Source: Stutzerimonas stutzeri
GTDB lineage: Bacteria; Pseudomonadota; Gammaproteobacteria; Pseudomonadales; Pseudomonadaceae
DNA length: 64,000 bases
Direction of reading: 5' to 3'
Assembly (NCBI GenBank): GCA_002345575.1
Contig: DDVX01000020.1
Span: 62,001-126,000 of the forward strand
Below are positions 53,966 through 62,890 of the stretch, piece after piece. Every line of letters begins with the position of its first letter. Position 1 is the stretch's first letter. The position numbers and the translations under genes were made by a program. The notes beneath the pieces are model-generated. The model did not search any database. It was not told the DNA's origin and was given only the letters and a program-made list of their open reading frames with translations.

Positions 53966-54901
53966 TCAGGCCTGGGGGGCCCGCTTGAAAAACCGACTAC
54001 CCCAGCTGACCCCAAAATACACCACAGCACCGACAAGGATGCCGAACACAGCGTCAAGCAAAGTCGGCAACAGCCCCGCTAGTACCGAGCCGATATAAGG
54101 CAGCGCTATGGTGTGCTCGGCGCTGTTCTCGGTGAAATGGTGAACAGCCTTGAAGCCGTGGGTAAGAATGCCGCCACCGACCATGAACATGGCCGCGGTA
54201 CCTATCACCGAGAGCGATTTCATCATCCACGGTGCCGACCGCAAGATGCCTCGCCCAAGCGCCTGCGCAAGGTTGCCGCTGGTCTTACTCAGGGCCAGAC
54301 CGGCATCGTCCAGCTTGACGATGCCGGCAACCAGCCCATACACACCGACGGTCATGATGATCGCAATGCCGGTCAAGACCGCGACCTGCTCGATGAAAGA
54401 CGCCGCCGCCACGGTGCCGAGTGTAATGGCGATGATTTCCGCCGAAAGAATGAAGTCGGTGCGCACGGCGCCGCTGATTTTGTTCCGCTCGAACGCCACC
54501 ATATCGACCTTCGGGTCCAGAGCTGCAGCGGCGTGCCGAGCATGCTGATCTTGATCCTTGTGCAGAAAGCGATGTGCAAGCTTCTCGAACCCCTCAAAGC
54601 ATAGGAACGCACCACCGAGCATCAGTAACGGCGTTACCGCCCACGGAATGAACGAACTGATCAGCAGGGCCGCTGGAACCAGAATCAGCTTGTTGCGCAT
54701 CGAGCCCTTGGCAACGGCCCAAACCACCGGCAATTCTCGGTCGGCGTTGACGCCAGTGACCTGCTGGGCATTGAGCGCAAGATCATCGCCCAATACTCCC
54801 GCGGTTTTCTTGGCGGCAATTTTGGTCATCACTGAAACGTCGTCTAGAACCGACGCGATGTCGTCGATCAGAGCAAGAAGGCTACTGGCCAATGCGGGCA
54901 T
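53966..54901 (-). CDS. DUF808 family inner-membrane protein
   Basis: A 311-aa protein with five or more hydrophobic segments. It has the start pattern SSLLALIDDIASVLDDVSVMTKIAAKKTAGVLGDDLALNAQQV, characteristic of DUF808 (YedI-like), and the later AFERNKISGAVRTDFILSAEIIAITLG. The start ATG is at 54901. Function is unknown. It is convergent with trkH, whose stop is 48 bases away. The family call is firm. Confidence 0.9.
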   Translation of the reverse strand: MPALASSLLALIDDIASVLDDVSVMTKIAAKKTAGVLGDDLALNAQQVTGVNADRELPVVWAVAKGSMRNKLILVPAALLISSFIPWAVTPLLMLGGAFLCFEGFEKLAHRFLHKDQDQHARHAAAALDPKVDMVAFERNKISGAVRTDFILSAEIIAITLGTVAAASFIEQVAVLTGIAIIMTVGVYGLVAGIVKLDDAGLALSKTSGNLAQALGRGILRSAPWMMKSLSVIGTAAMFMVGGGILTHGFKAVHHFTENSAEHTIALPYIGSVLAGLLPTLLDAVFGILVGAVVYFGVSWGSRFFKRAPQA

Positions 54902-55092
54902 CCTGTATGTAAGAACCGCTAAACGAGGCAGTTGCTGAATGCACTGCTATATCCGTTCGCTTGTAAAGCTATGGCTGCTTGGGCCTTGCACAAGTTCCAG
55001 GAGCCCGGTGCCGGTGATGACCGCCTCATACCCAATGCGGCAGACGGCTTGCGCACTTCCAGCAAGCCTGCAATCGCAGGGTAATCACCGGT

Positions 55093-55121
55093 TTGGCGCA
55101 ACCTCAGCGACTTGTTATGAT
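55093..55121 (+). promoter_or_regulatory. promoter of cyaB
   Basis: TTGGCG (55093-55098), a 17-base spacer, and TATGAT (55116-55121), 82 bases before the start codon. Both boxes are close to sigma-70 consensus and the spacing is exact. Confidence 0.7.
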
Positions 55122-55203
55122 CGCCAAGCTTACGCTGGCGATGTGCAGCAACTTACAACGGTGCGTGCCAGAGCGCAGGCCTTTCCAAGGATAGTCATCA
55201 TAG

Positions 55204-56592
55204 ATGTCAACCGTGACCGGTGAACGGCGTAACGGCCTCGCGACCCGACCGCTGCGCGAGTACTACGCCAGGGTACTCGCCTATCTGACTTGCGCAGCCA
55301 CGCTGGCTGCCGGGGTTTACGCCCAGCATTTTGCCGTCGGACTCCTGTGGGTGGTGCCGTATGCCCTACTCTATCCTCATTTCGCCTATCACCTGAGCTA
55401 TCGCTTCAAGCGCGATCACCCTGAGCGGACATCACAGGTGCTGCTCGGCCTTGACGCCTTGAACGCCGGTGCGGGCATTGTCCTGCTCGGCGTCGCGCTG
55501 GTGCCCAGCTTGATGTTCCTGTTGACCTTGAGTTTCAGCGCCCTGGTGATTGGCAGTCTCGGTCACCTGCTGATAACCCTGGTGCTGGTTCTCGCCGGCA
55601 TTGGCATGACCAGCCTGCTAGTGCCCCTGCAGTTCAGCACCACCACTCCGGTGCTGGTATCTGCGGTAAGCATCCTGTTCACAACGCTCTACGTCTGCAT
55701 CACTGCCTATTACGTGCACCAGCAAGGCAAGCACCTGGCCCAGACACGTCGCGAAGTGGAAGCGGAACAAGCCAAGGCCGCCCGGCTGGCGCGCAACTTG
55801 GCCAAGTACCTATCGCCGCAGGTATGGGAGTCGATCTTCTCCGGCAAACGCAGCGTGCGCCTGGAGACCCAGCGCAAGAAGCTCACGGTGTTCTTCTCCG
55901 ACATCAAGGGTTTTACCGAACTGGCGGAAGAGCTCGAAGCCGAAGCCCTGACTGACCTGCTCAACAACTACCTCAACGAGATGTCAAAGATCGTCCTCAA
56001 GTACGGCGGTACCATCGATAAGTTCGTCGGTGATTGCGTAATGGTGTTCTTCGGCGATCCCAACAGTCAGGGAGCGAAAAAAGACGCCTTGGCCGCTGTA
56101 TCCATGGCTATCGCCATGCGCAAGCACATGAAGGTGCTGCGCCAGCAGTGGCGCGCGCAAGGTATCACCAAGCCCATGGAAATCCGCATGGGCATCAACA
56201 CCGGCTACTGCACGGTGGGCAACTTCGGTGCTGATACACGGATGGACTACACCATCATCGGTCGCGAGGTGAATCTGGCTAGCCGCCTGGAAAGCAATGC
56301 CGATGCCAGCGAAATCCTGATCTCCCACGAAACCTATTCCCTGATCAAGGACGTGATCATGTGCCGCGACAAGGGCCAGATCACCGTCAAGGGCTTTTCC
56401 CGCCCAGTGCAGATCTACCAAGTGGTGGACTTTCGCCGCGACCTCGGCGCAACCTGCAGCTTCGTCGAACACGAACTGCCTGGCTTTTCCATGTATCTGG
56501 ACACCAATGGTGTGCAGAACTTCGACAAGGAGCGCGTGATCCAGGCGCTCAACCAGGCCGCCGACAAGCTGCGCGACAAGGTCATCATGTAG
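55204..56592 (+). CDS. cyaB: membrane adenylate cyclase CyaB (MASE2, class III)
   Basis: A 462-aa inner-membrane enzyme making cyclic AMP, which feeds the Vfr regulator in P. aeruginosa. The N-terminal MASE2 membrane domain has about six helices (residues 20-175). A short HAMP-like linker helix (HQQGKHLAQTRREVEAEQAKAARLAR) follows, then a class III catalytic domain. Metal-binding Asp residues are in VFFSDIKGFTE and GDCVMVFF. The adenine-selecting Lys is in DKFVGDC with Asp in RMDYTIIG. Catalytic Asn/Arg are in VNLASRLE. It should be an active adenylate cyclase. Identification is strong. Confidence 0.93.
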   Translation: MSTVTGERRNGLATRPLREYYARVLAYLTCAATLAAGVYAQHFAVGLLWVVPYALLYPHFAYHLSYRFKRDHPERTSQVLLGLDALNAGAGIVLLGVALVPSLMFLLTLSFSALVIGSLGHLLITLVLVLAGIGMTSLLVPLQFSTTTPVLVSAVSILFTTLYVCITAYYVHQQGKHLAQTRREVEAEQAKAARLARNLAKYLSPQVWESIFSGKRSVRLETQRKKLTVFFSDIKGFTELAEELEAEALTDLLNNYLNEMSKIVLKYGGTIDKFVGDCVMVFFGDPNSQGAKKDALAAVSMAIAMRKHMKVLRQQWRAQGITKPMEIRMGINTGYCTVGNFGADTRMDYTIIGREVNLASRLESNADASEILISHETYSLIKDVIMCRDKGQITVKGFSRPVQIYQVVDFRRDLGATCSFVEHELPGFSMYLDTNGVQNFDKERVIQALNQAADKLRDKVIM

Positions 56593-56634
56593 CGCTATCG
56601 TGCTGCCCCTCTTCCGAGCCAAGACAACTCCGCC

Positions 56635-57513
56635 ATGACACACCGCAACGCCCTGCTGGCGATCCACTTCGGCGCGCTGATGTTTGGCCTCTCCGGTGTG
56701 TTCGGCAAACTGGCCGAAAGCACCCCGCTCACCATCACCTTCGGTCGCGCCCTGTTCGCAGTTCTAGCGCTGCTGCTGGCCGCCCGCTTTCTGCGCAGCA
56801 GCGGCGCACGCCCCAATTGGCGCCAGCGTGCTGGCCTGCTGCTCGGCGGTTTGCTGCTGGGCGGACACTGGTTCACTTTTTTTCTCGCGGTAAAAATCGC
56901 CGGGGTCGGTATCGCCACGCTGGGCTTCGCCAGCTTTCCAGCCTTCACCCTGTTGCTGGAAGGGCTGTTGTTTCGCGAACGCACGCGTCCGGTCGAGTTC
57001 GCCATGGTGGGCCTGGTCTGCGCGGGCCTGCTGCTGGTCACACCGGAGTTCAGCCTCGCCAGTGACAATACCCTCGGTCTGCTCTATGGGGTGCTCTCGG
57101 GCCTGATGTTCGCCCTGCTGTCCTTGCTCAACCGGGCAGTGACCCGTGGCGTTGACCCGGTGCAAGCAGCGCTCTGGCAGAACGCGGCAATCATGCTTGG
57201 TCTGCTGCCGTTTGCCTGGCAAGCGCTCCCCGCCATACCTGCAGCAGATTGGCTCTGGCTGGCATTGCTCGGGGTATTCTGCACGGGCCTAGCGCACAGC
57301 CTGTTCGTCGCCAGCCTGAAAGTGCTGAAGGCACGAACCACCTCGGTGATCTTTGCTCTGGAGCCGGTCTACGGGATCCTCTTTGCATGGTGGCTGTTCA
57401 ACGAGCAACCCACTCTGGGCATGGCTGCCGGCGGCGCGTTGATCATTCTCGCTACTGTGATCACCAGCCGCCTGAAGACTGCAGCACCACGCACACCGGC
57501 CAACGCCGGCTGA
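56635..57513 (+). CDS. DMT/EamA family transporter
   Basis: A 292-aa protein with ten hydrophobic segments in two five-helix EamA repeats. The first begins NALLAIHFGALMFGLSGVFGKLAE; the second begins NTLGLLYGVLSGLMFALLSLLNRAV. The ending GAALIILATVITSRLK (sequence here AGGALIILATV) is typical of the family. Such exporters move small metabolites or amino acids; the substrate is not evident. It lies 42 bases after cyaB. The stop is one base away from the convergent SelW-like gene. Confidence 0.9.
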   Translation: MTHRNALLAIHFGALMFGLSGVFGKLAESTPLTITFGRALFAVLALLLAARFLRSSGARPNWRQRAGLLLGGLLLGGHWFTFFLAVKIAGVGIATLGFASFPAFTLLLEGLLFRERTRPVEFAMVGLVCAGLLLVTPEFSLASDNTLGLLYGVLSGLMFALLSLLNRAVTRGVDPVQAALWQNAAIMLGLLPFAWQALPAIPAADWLWLALLGVFCTGLAHSLFVASLKVLKARTTSVIFALEPVYGILFAWWLFNEQPTLGMAAGGALIILATVITSRLKTAAPRTPANAG

Positions 57514-57514
57514 C

Positions 57515-57796
57515 TCAGCGGTCGCTGTGGCCCAGGTCTCGTTGCGGATCGATCAGGTCACGCACGCGCTGCTTCAGTACCTTGGCTTCGGGAAAGCCGC
57601 CGTCCTGCTTGCGCTCCCATATCTGCACCTCGTCACAGGTGATCTGAAAGGTACCCCCGGTAGCCGGCACCAGCGAGACTTTGCCCAGATCTTCAGCAAA
57701 GGTGGACAGCAGCTCCTGGGCCAGCCAGGCCGCACGCAGCAGCCACTGGCACTGGGTGCAGTAAGTAATGACGATTTCCGGTTTGCTGGTGGACAT
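57515..57796 (-). CDS. SelT/SelW/SelH-like redox protein, cysteine form
   Basis: A 93-aa protein with a thioredoxin-like fold. The redox motif is C13-x2-C16 (TYCTQCQWLL), where eukaryotic SelW has selenocysteine. The conserved GTFQITCDEVQIWERKQDGGFPEAK stretch confirms the Rdx family. It has no signal peptide. The partner and function in bacteria are unknown. The start at 57796 lies 71 bases from plpD, which is divergent. The family is firm. Confidence 0.9.
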   Translation of the reverse strand: MSTSKPEIVITYCTQCQWLLRAAWLAQELLSTFAEDLGKVSLVPATGGTFQITCDEVQIWERKQDGGFPEAKVLKQRVRDLIDPQRDLGHSDR

Positions 57797-57826
57797 GAGC
57801 GTGCATTCGGTAGCTGATGGAGCGCC

Positions 57827-57832
57827 TATAAT
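57827..57832 (+). promoter_or_regulatory. -10 box of plpD
   Basis: A perfect TATAAT lies 36 bases before the plpD start. No convincing -35 sits 16-18 bases further up, so the promoter may need an activator or an extended contact. Confidence 0.5.
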
Positions 57833-57867
57833 AGTCGCCCTTTTCCCAGCCCAAGCCCGGTGTGGTC

Positions 57868-60048
57868 ATGTTCCGTTTTTTGTTTTTGCTGATGCTGTTG
57901 CTGCCGACGGCAGGATTTGCCGACTCCCAGCCCAAAACCGGTCTGGTCCTGTCGGGCGGCGCGGCACGCGGGCTGGCTCATATCGGCGTACTAAAAGCCC
58001 TGGAAGAACGCGGCATTCGCATCGATGCAATAGCAGGAACCAGCATGGGCGCGGTGATCGGCGGGCTTTACGCCTCTGGCTACAGCACCGAGGAACTGGA
58101 GAAACTGGCCCTTGAACTGGACTGGCAGCAGGTGCTCTCCGACGATCCTCCGCGCCAGGATGTCCCCTTCCGCCGAAAGCAGGACGACCGCGATTTTCTG
58201 GTCAAGCGCAAGCTCAGCTTTCGCGACGACGGCAGCCTTGGCTTGCCGCTCGGGGTGATTCAGGGACAGAACCTGGCGCTATTACTCGAACGGCTACTGG
58301 TGCACACCAGCGATACCCGCGACTTCGATCGTCTGCCCATCCCCTTTCGCGCTGTCGCCACCGACATCGCCAACGACAAGAAGGTGATTTTCCGCAGCGG
58401 CCACCTGCCCCAGGCGATTCGCGCCAGCATGTCGATTCCTGCCGTGTTCGCACCGGTCGAGATCGACGGCCGATTGCTGGTGGACGGTGGCATGGTCGAC
58501 AACATTCCCATGGATGTCGCTCGCAGCATGGGCGTCGAGCGCCTGATCGTGGTGGACATCGGCTCGCCGCTGCTGAAGCGTGATCAGTTACTGACTGTTG
58601 TCGACGTGCTCAACCAATCCATCACCATGATGACCCGACGCAACTCCGAAGCGCAGCTGGCAACGCTGCGCCCCGAAGACCTGCTGGTCCAGCCGGCGCT
58701 GGCGGGTTTCGGTTCAACCGATTTCGGCCGCGCCGAACAGCTGATCGACGCCGGCTATCGTGCGGCCAATGCGCTGGATGCCCGCCTGCTTGCGATGCGT
58801 AGCGAAAGCGGCGGCAACCCAGCGTTAAGCCTGGCCCGTTCTGCCGAACCACGCACGCCGCTGATCAACGCAGTACAGATCGAGAACGACTCGAAAGTCG
58901 GCGACGCGGTCATTCGCCGGCATATTCGCCAGCAACTCGGCGAGCCACTGGACCTGCAGGATTTGCAAAAGGACATGGGCACCCTCTACGGGCTGGACTA
59001 CTTCGAACAGGTCGAATACCGCGTGGTACATGGTGAGGCCGGAAACACGCTGGTGGTCACCGCTCGCGAGAAGCGCACCGGGACAGACTACCTGCGTCTG
59101 GGTATCAACCTCTCGGACGACTTCCGCGGCGACAGTGCCTTCAACCTCGGCGCCAGCTATCGCAAGAACGGCATCAACGAACTGGGCGCCGAATGGCTGA
59201 CCCGTCTGCAACTGGGCGACCATCAGGAGCTCTTCACCGAGTTCTATCAGCCGCTGGATGCGGGATCACGCTGGTTCGTGGCGCCCAATCTGCACGCCGA
59301 AACCCAGAACATCGAATCGGTGATGGAAAACGACCCCATCGCCGAGTACCGCCTGCAACGCTATGGCTATGGCCTGCATGTGGGCCGGCAGATCGCCAAC
59401 AATGGCGAAATCCGCTTCGGCATAGGCCAGGCCTGGGGCGAGGCGGATGTGCGTATCGGTGATCCGGAGTTGCCAGATTTCAACTTCGAGGAAGGCTACT
59501 ACCAGTTGCAGTACTCGTTCGACACGGTGGACAACGTCGACTTCCCCCGCGAAGGCGAGGACATCGGTTTGACGCTGCGCCAGTACGACGAGGGCCTGGG
59601 CTCCGATGAGCGCTATCGGCAGTGGGAATTCAAGCTGGACAAGGCCCTGAGCCGCGGCCCCAACACCCTGGTCTTCGGCGGACGCTACGGGCGCACGCTG
59701 GATGATGCGGAAGTCGTCACATCAAGCTTCATGCTCGGCGGCGCGCGACAGCTTTCCGGCTTTCGCCAAAACGCCCTGCCGGGACAAAACGTCAGCCTGG
59801 CGCGGCTGATCTATTTCCGCCGGATGACCCCACGCTCCTTCCTGCCGCTGGACTTCCCGCTGTATCTGGGCGCTTCTCTGGAACGAGGGCGCGCCTGGAA
59901 CAACGACAACGAATTCGATAGCGGCTATATCAATGCCGGCAGCATCTTCATTGGCTACGAAACGCCTCTCGGCCCGTTGAACTTCAGCTACGGTCTGAAC
60001 GACGAAGCCGAGCGCGCGCTGTACATGAACCTGGGCCGCAGCTTCTAA
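57868..60048 (+). CDS. plpD: type Vd secreted patatin-like phospholipase PlpD
   Basis: A 726-aa autotransporter. The parts in order are: signal peptide (residues 1-18), a patatin phospholipase domain (25-330), a POTRA domain (about 335-410) and a 16-strand outer-membrane beta-barrel ending in the aromatic tail LYMNLGRSF. The catalytic dyad is S59 (GTSMG) and D206 (DGGMVDN), and the oxyanion loop is SGGAARG. In P. aeruginosa PlpD is a lipase released from the cell surface. The ATG at 57868 is preferred over a GTG two codons up. It overlaps the convergent MarR gene by four bases. Confidence 0.94.
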   Translation: MFRFLFLLMLLLPTAGFADSQPKTGLVLSGGAARGLAHIGVLKALEERGIRIDAIAGTSMGAVIGGLYASGYSTEELEKLALELDWQQVLSDDPPRQDVPFRRKQDDRDFLVKRKLSFRDDGSLGLPLGVIQGQNLALLLERLLVHTSDTRDFDRLPIPFRAVATDIANDKKVIFRSGHLPQAIRASMSIPAVFAPVEIDGRLLVDGGMVDNIPMDVARSMGVERLIVVDIGSPLLKRDQLLTVVDVLNQSITMMTRRNSEAQLATLRPEDLLVQPALAGFGSTDFGRAEQLIDAGYRAANALDARLLAMRSESGGNPALSLARSAEPRTPLINAVQIENDSKVGDAVIRRHIRQQLGEPLDLQDLQKDMGTLYGLDYFEQVEYRVVHGEAGNTLVVTAREKRTGTDYLRLGINLSDDFRGDSAFNLGASYRKNGINELGAEWLTRLQLGDHQELFTEFYQPLDAGSRWFVAPNLHAETQNIESVMENDPIAEYRLQRYGYGLHVGRQIANNGEIRFGIGQAWGEADVRIGDPELPDFNFEEGYYQLQYSFDTVDNVDFPREGEDIGLTLRQYDEGLGSDERYRQWEFKLDKALSRGPNTLVFGGRYGRTLDDAEVVTSSFMLGGARQLSGFRQNALPGQNVSLARLIYFRRMTPRSFLPLDFPLYLGASLERGRAWNNDNEFDSGYINAGSIFIGYETPLGPLNFSYGLNDEAERALYMNLGRSF

Positions 60049-60476
60049 CGCTTGACCAAGTTGGACAGAATCCTTGCATGCACCTGCTGGCATTTGCGCA
60101 GGTCCTCTTCAAGGATGCCGTCGAAAAGTTCGTGACGTACCTGGGTAGATATCGACTCGATCTTTTCGATCATCGGCCGCGCCGAGGGCTGCAACGTGAT
60201 CAGCTTGGCCCGACGGTCTTCAGGCGCAGCCTTGCGCTGCACCAGCCCCTGGGCTTCGAGGCTGTCCAGCAGCCGCGCCAGCGTCGGGCCTTCTACCGCC
60301 ACGCTCTGTGCCAACTCGCGCTGGGTAGGTTCGTGGTCGAAACGAGCCAGATGCAGAAGCACCAGCCAGCGTGCCTGGGAAAGGCCAAGATCGGCCAGAC
60401 GACGGTCCAGCTCGGCACGCCAGCCGCGGGAAAGTTGCGCCAACTGCATGGCGAATCGATGTTGATCAAGGTACAT
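60045..60476 (-). CDS. MarR/SlyA family transcriptional regulator
   Basis: A 143-aa winged-helix protein. It has the SlyA-like helix LSQARWLVLLHLARFDHEPTQRELAQSVAVEGPTLARLLDSLEAQGLVQRK, where the recognition helix is about residues 60-80, followed by the wing DRRAKLITL. The ATG at 60476 is preferred; a TTG six codons earlier is in frame. Perfect palindromes lie 19 bases upstream and probably mediate autoregulation. It converges with plpD with a four-base overlap and lies downstream of recQ. Target genes are unknown. Confidence 0.9.
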   Translation of the reverse strand: MYLDQHRFAMQLAQLSRGWRAELDRRLADLGLSQARWLVLLHLARFDHEPTQRELAQSVAVEGPTLARLLDSLEAQGLVQRKAAPEDRRAKLITLQPSARPMIEKIESISTQVRHELFDGILEEDLRKCQQVHARILSNLVKR

Positions 60477-60494
60477 ACCGCAAATGCCCTGCAA

Positions 60495-60516
60495 AACTAA
60501 TTATTAGTTAGCTAAC
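60495..60516. promoter_or_regulatory. palindromic operator upstream of the MarR/SlyA gene
   Basis: AACTAATTATTAGTT (60495-60509) is a perfect 7-1-7 palindrome, and it overlaps a second perfect palindrome, GTTAGCTAAC (60507-60516). Three TTAG-type half-sites are thus packed into 22 bases, 19 bases before the start codon. AT-rich perfect palindromes of this size are what MarR/SlyA dimers bind, so autoregulation is likely. The site is seen; the binding is inferred. Confidence 0.75.
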
Positions 60517-60597
60517 CACGAAGGGCTAAATGCTGGCAATAGCCCTTAGGTAGGACCTGCCGCGTGCAGGCGATCAACCTTGCGCTGATCGTTGCGC

Positions 60598-62721
60598 TTA
60601 GAGATCAAACTCCGCCTCAAGCGAAGCCCTGACACAGAACAGGACGGCTTCAGGCACGCGACCGGAGAACGCCTGCGCCACCGAGGCGACGCTGGGCAAC
60701 TCACCTTCGGCATCGAGAAAGGCATCCTGAATTTCCCCTAACAGATCCTCGGGCAGATCCAGCGCCTGCTCAAGGCTCAGCAGCTGCTGTCCAATAGCTT
60801 CGGCGAGCATCGTATAGACATTTTTTTCGCTGCAATCGAGCTGGCGGGCTATCTGCGACGGTGTCATGCCAGCCCGCGCCAGGGTAATCAGCTCATGGCG
60901 CACGTCGGCTGGCGACTTGACTGCCGCGGCGCTGCCCTGCAGCACGTCGAGGAAGGCTTGTCCGTAGCGCTCCAGCTTGCGTGCACCGACGCCGCTGATA
61001 CGCGCCATGTCGCCCAGCGTGGCCGGCTGGCTGCGTAGCATTTCCAGCAAAGTCGCATCGGGAAAGATCACGTATGGCGGCACGCCGTGCTCTTCGGCCA
61101 GTTTGCGGCGCAAGGTCCGCAGCGCTTCCCAGGTTTCACGCTCTTCGCTGCGCACCAACTGGCTGGCGGCGCTGCCTGCCGGTTTAGCCGTCTTGCTGGC
61201 TATCTCGCGCCGCAGCTCCAGCGTCACTTCGCCACGCAGTAAGGGACGGCAGTTGTCGCTAAGGCGCAGGCCACCGAAACCGTCCAAGTCGACATCAGCC
61301 AAACCGCGCGCTACCAGCTGACGAAACAGCGAGCGCCATTCCCCTTCCGCGAGCCCCTTGCCAACACCGAACACCGATAGATGCTGGTGGCCAAGGCTGC
61401 GCACTTTCTCGTTGTCGCGCCCAAGCAGCACATCCACCAGATGACCAACACCATAACGCTGGCCGCTGCGATAGATCGCCGACAGGGCCTGGCGCGCCGG
61501 CTCGGTGGCATCCCAGGTCTGCACCCCATCGACGCAGTTGTCGCAATGCCCGCAGGGCTCGGCCAGTACCTCGTCGAAATAGGCCAGCAGTGCCTGGCGC
61601 CGACAGCGGGTTTCCTCGCACAACGCCAGCATGGCATCGAGTTTGTGTTGCTCGACGCGCTTGTGGCGCTCGTCGCCTTCGGAGTTGTTGAGCATCTGCT
61701 TGAGAAAGATCACATCCTGCAGGCCGTAGGCCATCCAGGCATCGGCTGGCAGGCCGTCACGCCCGGCGCGCCCGGTTTCCTGGTAATAGGCTTCCAGCGA
61801 TTTGGGCAGATCCAGGTGTGCCACGAAGCGCACGTTGGGTTTGTCGATGCCCATGCCGAAGGCGATGGTAGCGACCATAATCAGGCCCTCCTCATTGAGG
61901 AAGCGCTTCTGATTGAAGGCACGCAGCTCGTTGGGCAGGCCTGCGTGGTAAGGCAATGCCGGAAAGCCCTGTTCGCTCAGGTAGGCGGCAGTCTCCTCGA
62001 CTTTCTTGCGTGACAGGCAATAGACGATGCCGGCATCGCCCCGGCGTTCGGCGAGAAAGCCCAGCAGCTGCTTGCGCGGCTGATCCTTGGGTACGATGCG
62101 GTAGAAAATATTCGGCCGGTCGAAGCTTGAGAGAAAGCGCTCGGCGTTTTCCAGCTTGAGCCGCTGGACGATTTCCTCACGAGTGCGCTTGTCCGCGGTG
62201 GCGGTCAGGGCGATGCGCGGCACCGCCGGGAAGAACTCAGCCAACTGCCCCAGCTGCAGGTACTCGGGGCGAAAGTCATGCCCCCACTGCGACACACAAT
62301 GTGCCTCATCGATGGCGAACAGGCCGATCTCCAGGCGCTGCAGGAAAGCCAGCATGCGCGGCTGGACCAGCCGTTCAGGCGCGAGATAGAGCATCTTGAT
62401 TTCGTTGCGGCGCAGGCGGTCGGCAATATCGCGCTGCTCTTCGGAGCTCAGCGTGGAGTTCAACGCCACTGCGGCGACGCCCAGTTCCTCAAGGGTGGCG
62501 ACCTGATCGTCCATCAGTGCGATCAGCGGCGAAACTACTACGGTCAGGCCTTGGCGCAACAGGCCCGGGACCTGGAAGCAAAGCGATTTACCACCGCCCG
62601 TGGGCATCAGCACCAGCGCATCACCGCCACCGACCACCTGCTCGATGATCGCGCTCTGATTGCCACGAAAGGCGTCATAACCGAAAACGTCTTTGAGTAT
62701 GCGCTGTGCCTGGTCGAGCAT
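60598..62721 (-). CDS. recQ: ATP-dependent DNA helicase RecQ
   Basis: A 707-aa 3'-5' helicase for recombination and replication-fork repair. It has Walker A (PTGGGKS, residues 40-46) and DEAH at 138-141, then helicase motif VI (YYQETGRAGRDG). The RecQ-C-terminal zinc cysteines follow (CEETRCRRQALL and PCGHCDNC), then the HRDC domain (VPPYVIFPDATLLEMLRSQPATLGDM region). A C-terminal helix-turn-helix segment of about 100 residues (LITLARAGMTPSQIARQLDCSEKNV) makes it longer than E. coli RecQ (about 610 aa). Identification is firm. Confidence 0.95.
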   Translation of the reverse strand: MLDQAQRILKDVFGYDAFRGNQSAIIEQVVGGGDALVLMPTGGGKSLCFQVPGLLRQGLTVVVSPLIALMDDQVATLEELGVAAVALNSTLSSEEQRDIADRLRRNEIKMLYLAPERLVQPRMLAFLQRLEIGLFAIDEAHCVSQWGHDFRPEYLQLGQLAEFFPAVPRIALTATADKRTREEIVQRLKLENAERFLSSFDRPNIFYRIVPKDQPRKQLLGFLAERRGDAGIVYCLSRKKVEETAAYLSEQGFPALPYHAGLPNELRAFNQKRFLNEEGLIMVATIAFGMGIDKPNVRFVAHLDLPKSLEAYYQETGRAGRDGLPADAWMAYGLQDVIFLKQMLNNSEGDERHKRVEQHKLDAMLALCEETRCRRQALLAYFDEVLAEPCGHCDNCVDGVQTWDATEPARQALSAIYRSGQRYGVGHLVDVLLGRDNEKVRSLGHQHLSVFGVGKGLAEGEWRSLFRQLVARGLADVDLDGFGGLRLSDNCRPLLRGEVTLELRREIASKTAKPAGSAASQLVRSEERETWEALRTLRRKLAEEHGVPPYVIFPDATLLEMLRSQPATLGDMARISGVGARKLERYGQAFLDVLQGSAAAVKSPADVRHELITLARAGMTPSQIARQLDCSEKNVYTMLAEAIGQQLLSLEQALDLPEDLLGEIQDAFLDAEGELPSVASVAQAFSGRVPEAVLFCVRASLEAEFDL

Positions 62722-62890
62722 GCCGGTCTCCGAAACAAGGCGCGCAGTATACGCGAGGCGACCATCAAGTTCAGGCGCAACCCGGCCACTCGGTCGGCAG
62801 CGCCACGCGGCGCGCTGTTATCCCGTGCGGTAGCTTGCAACACACGGCTCGTCTAGAATTACCGCTACTCTTCACTCAAGGTAGCAGCCC

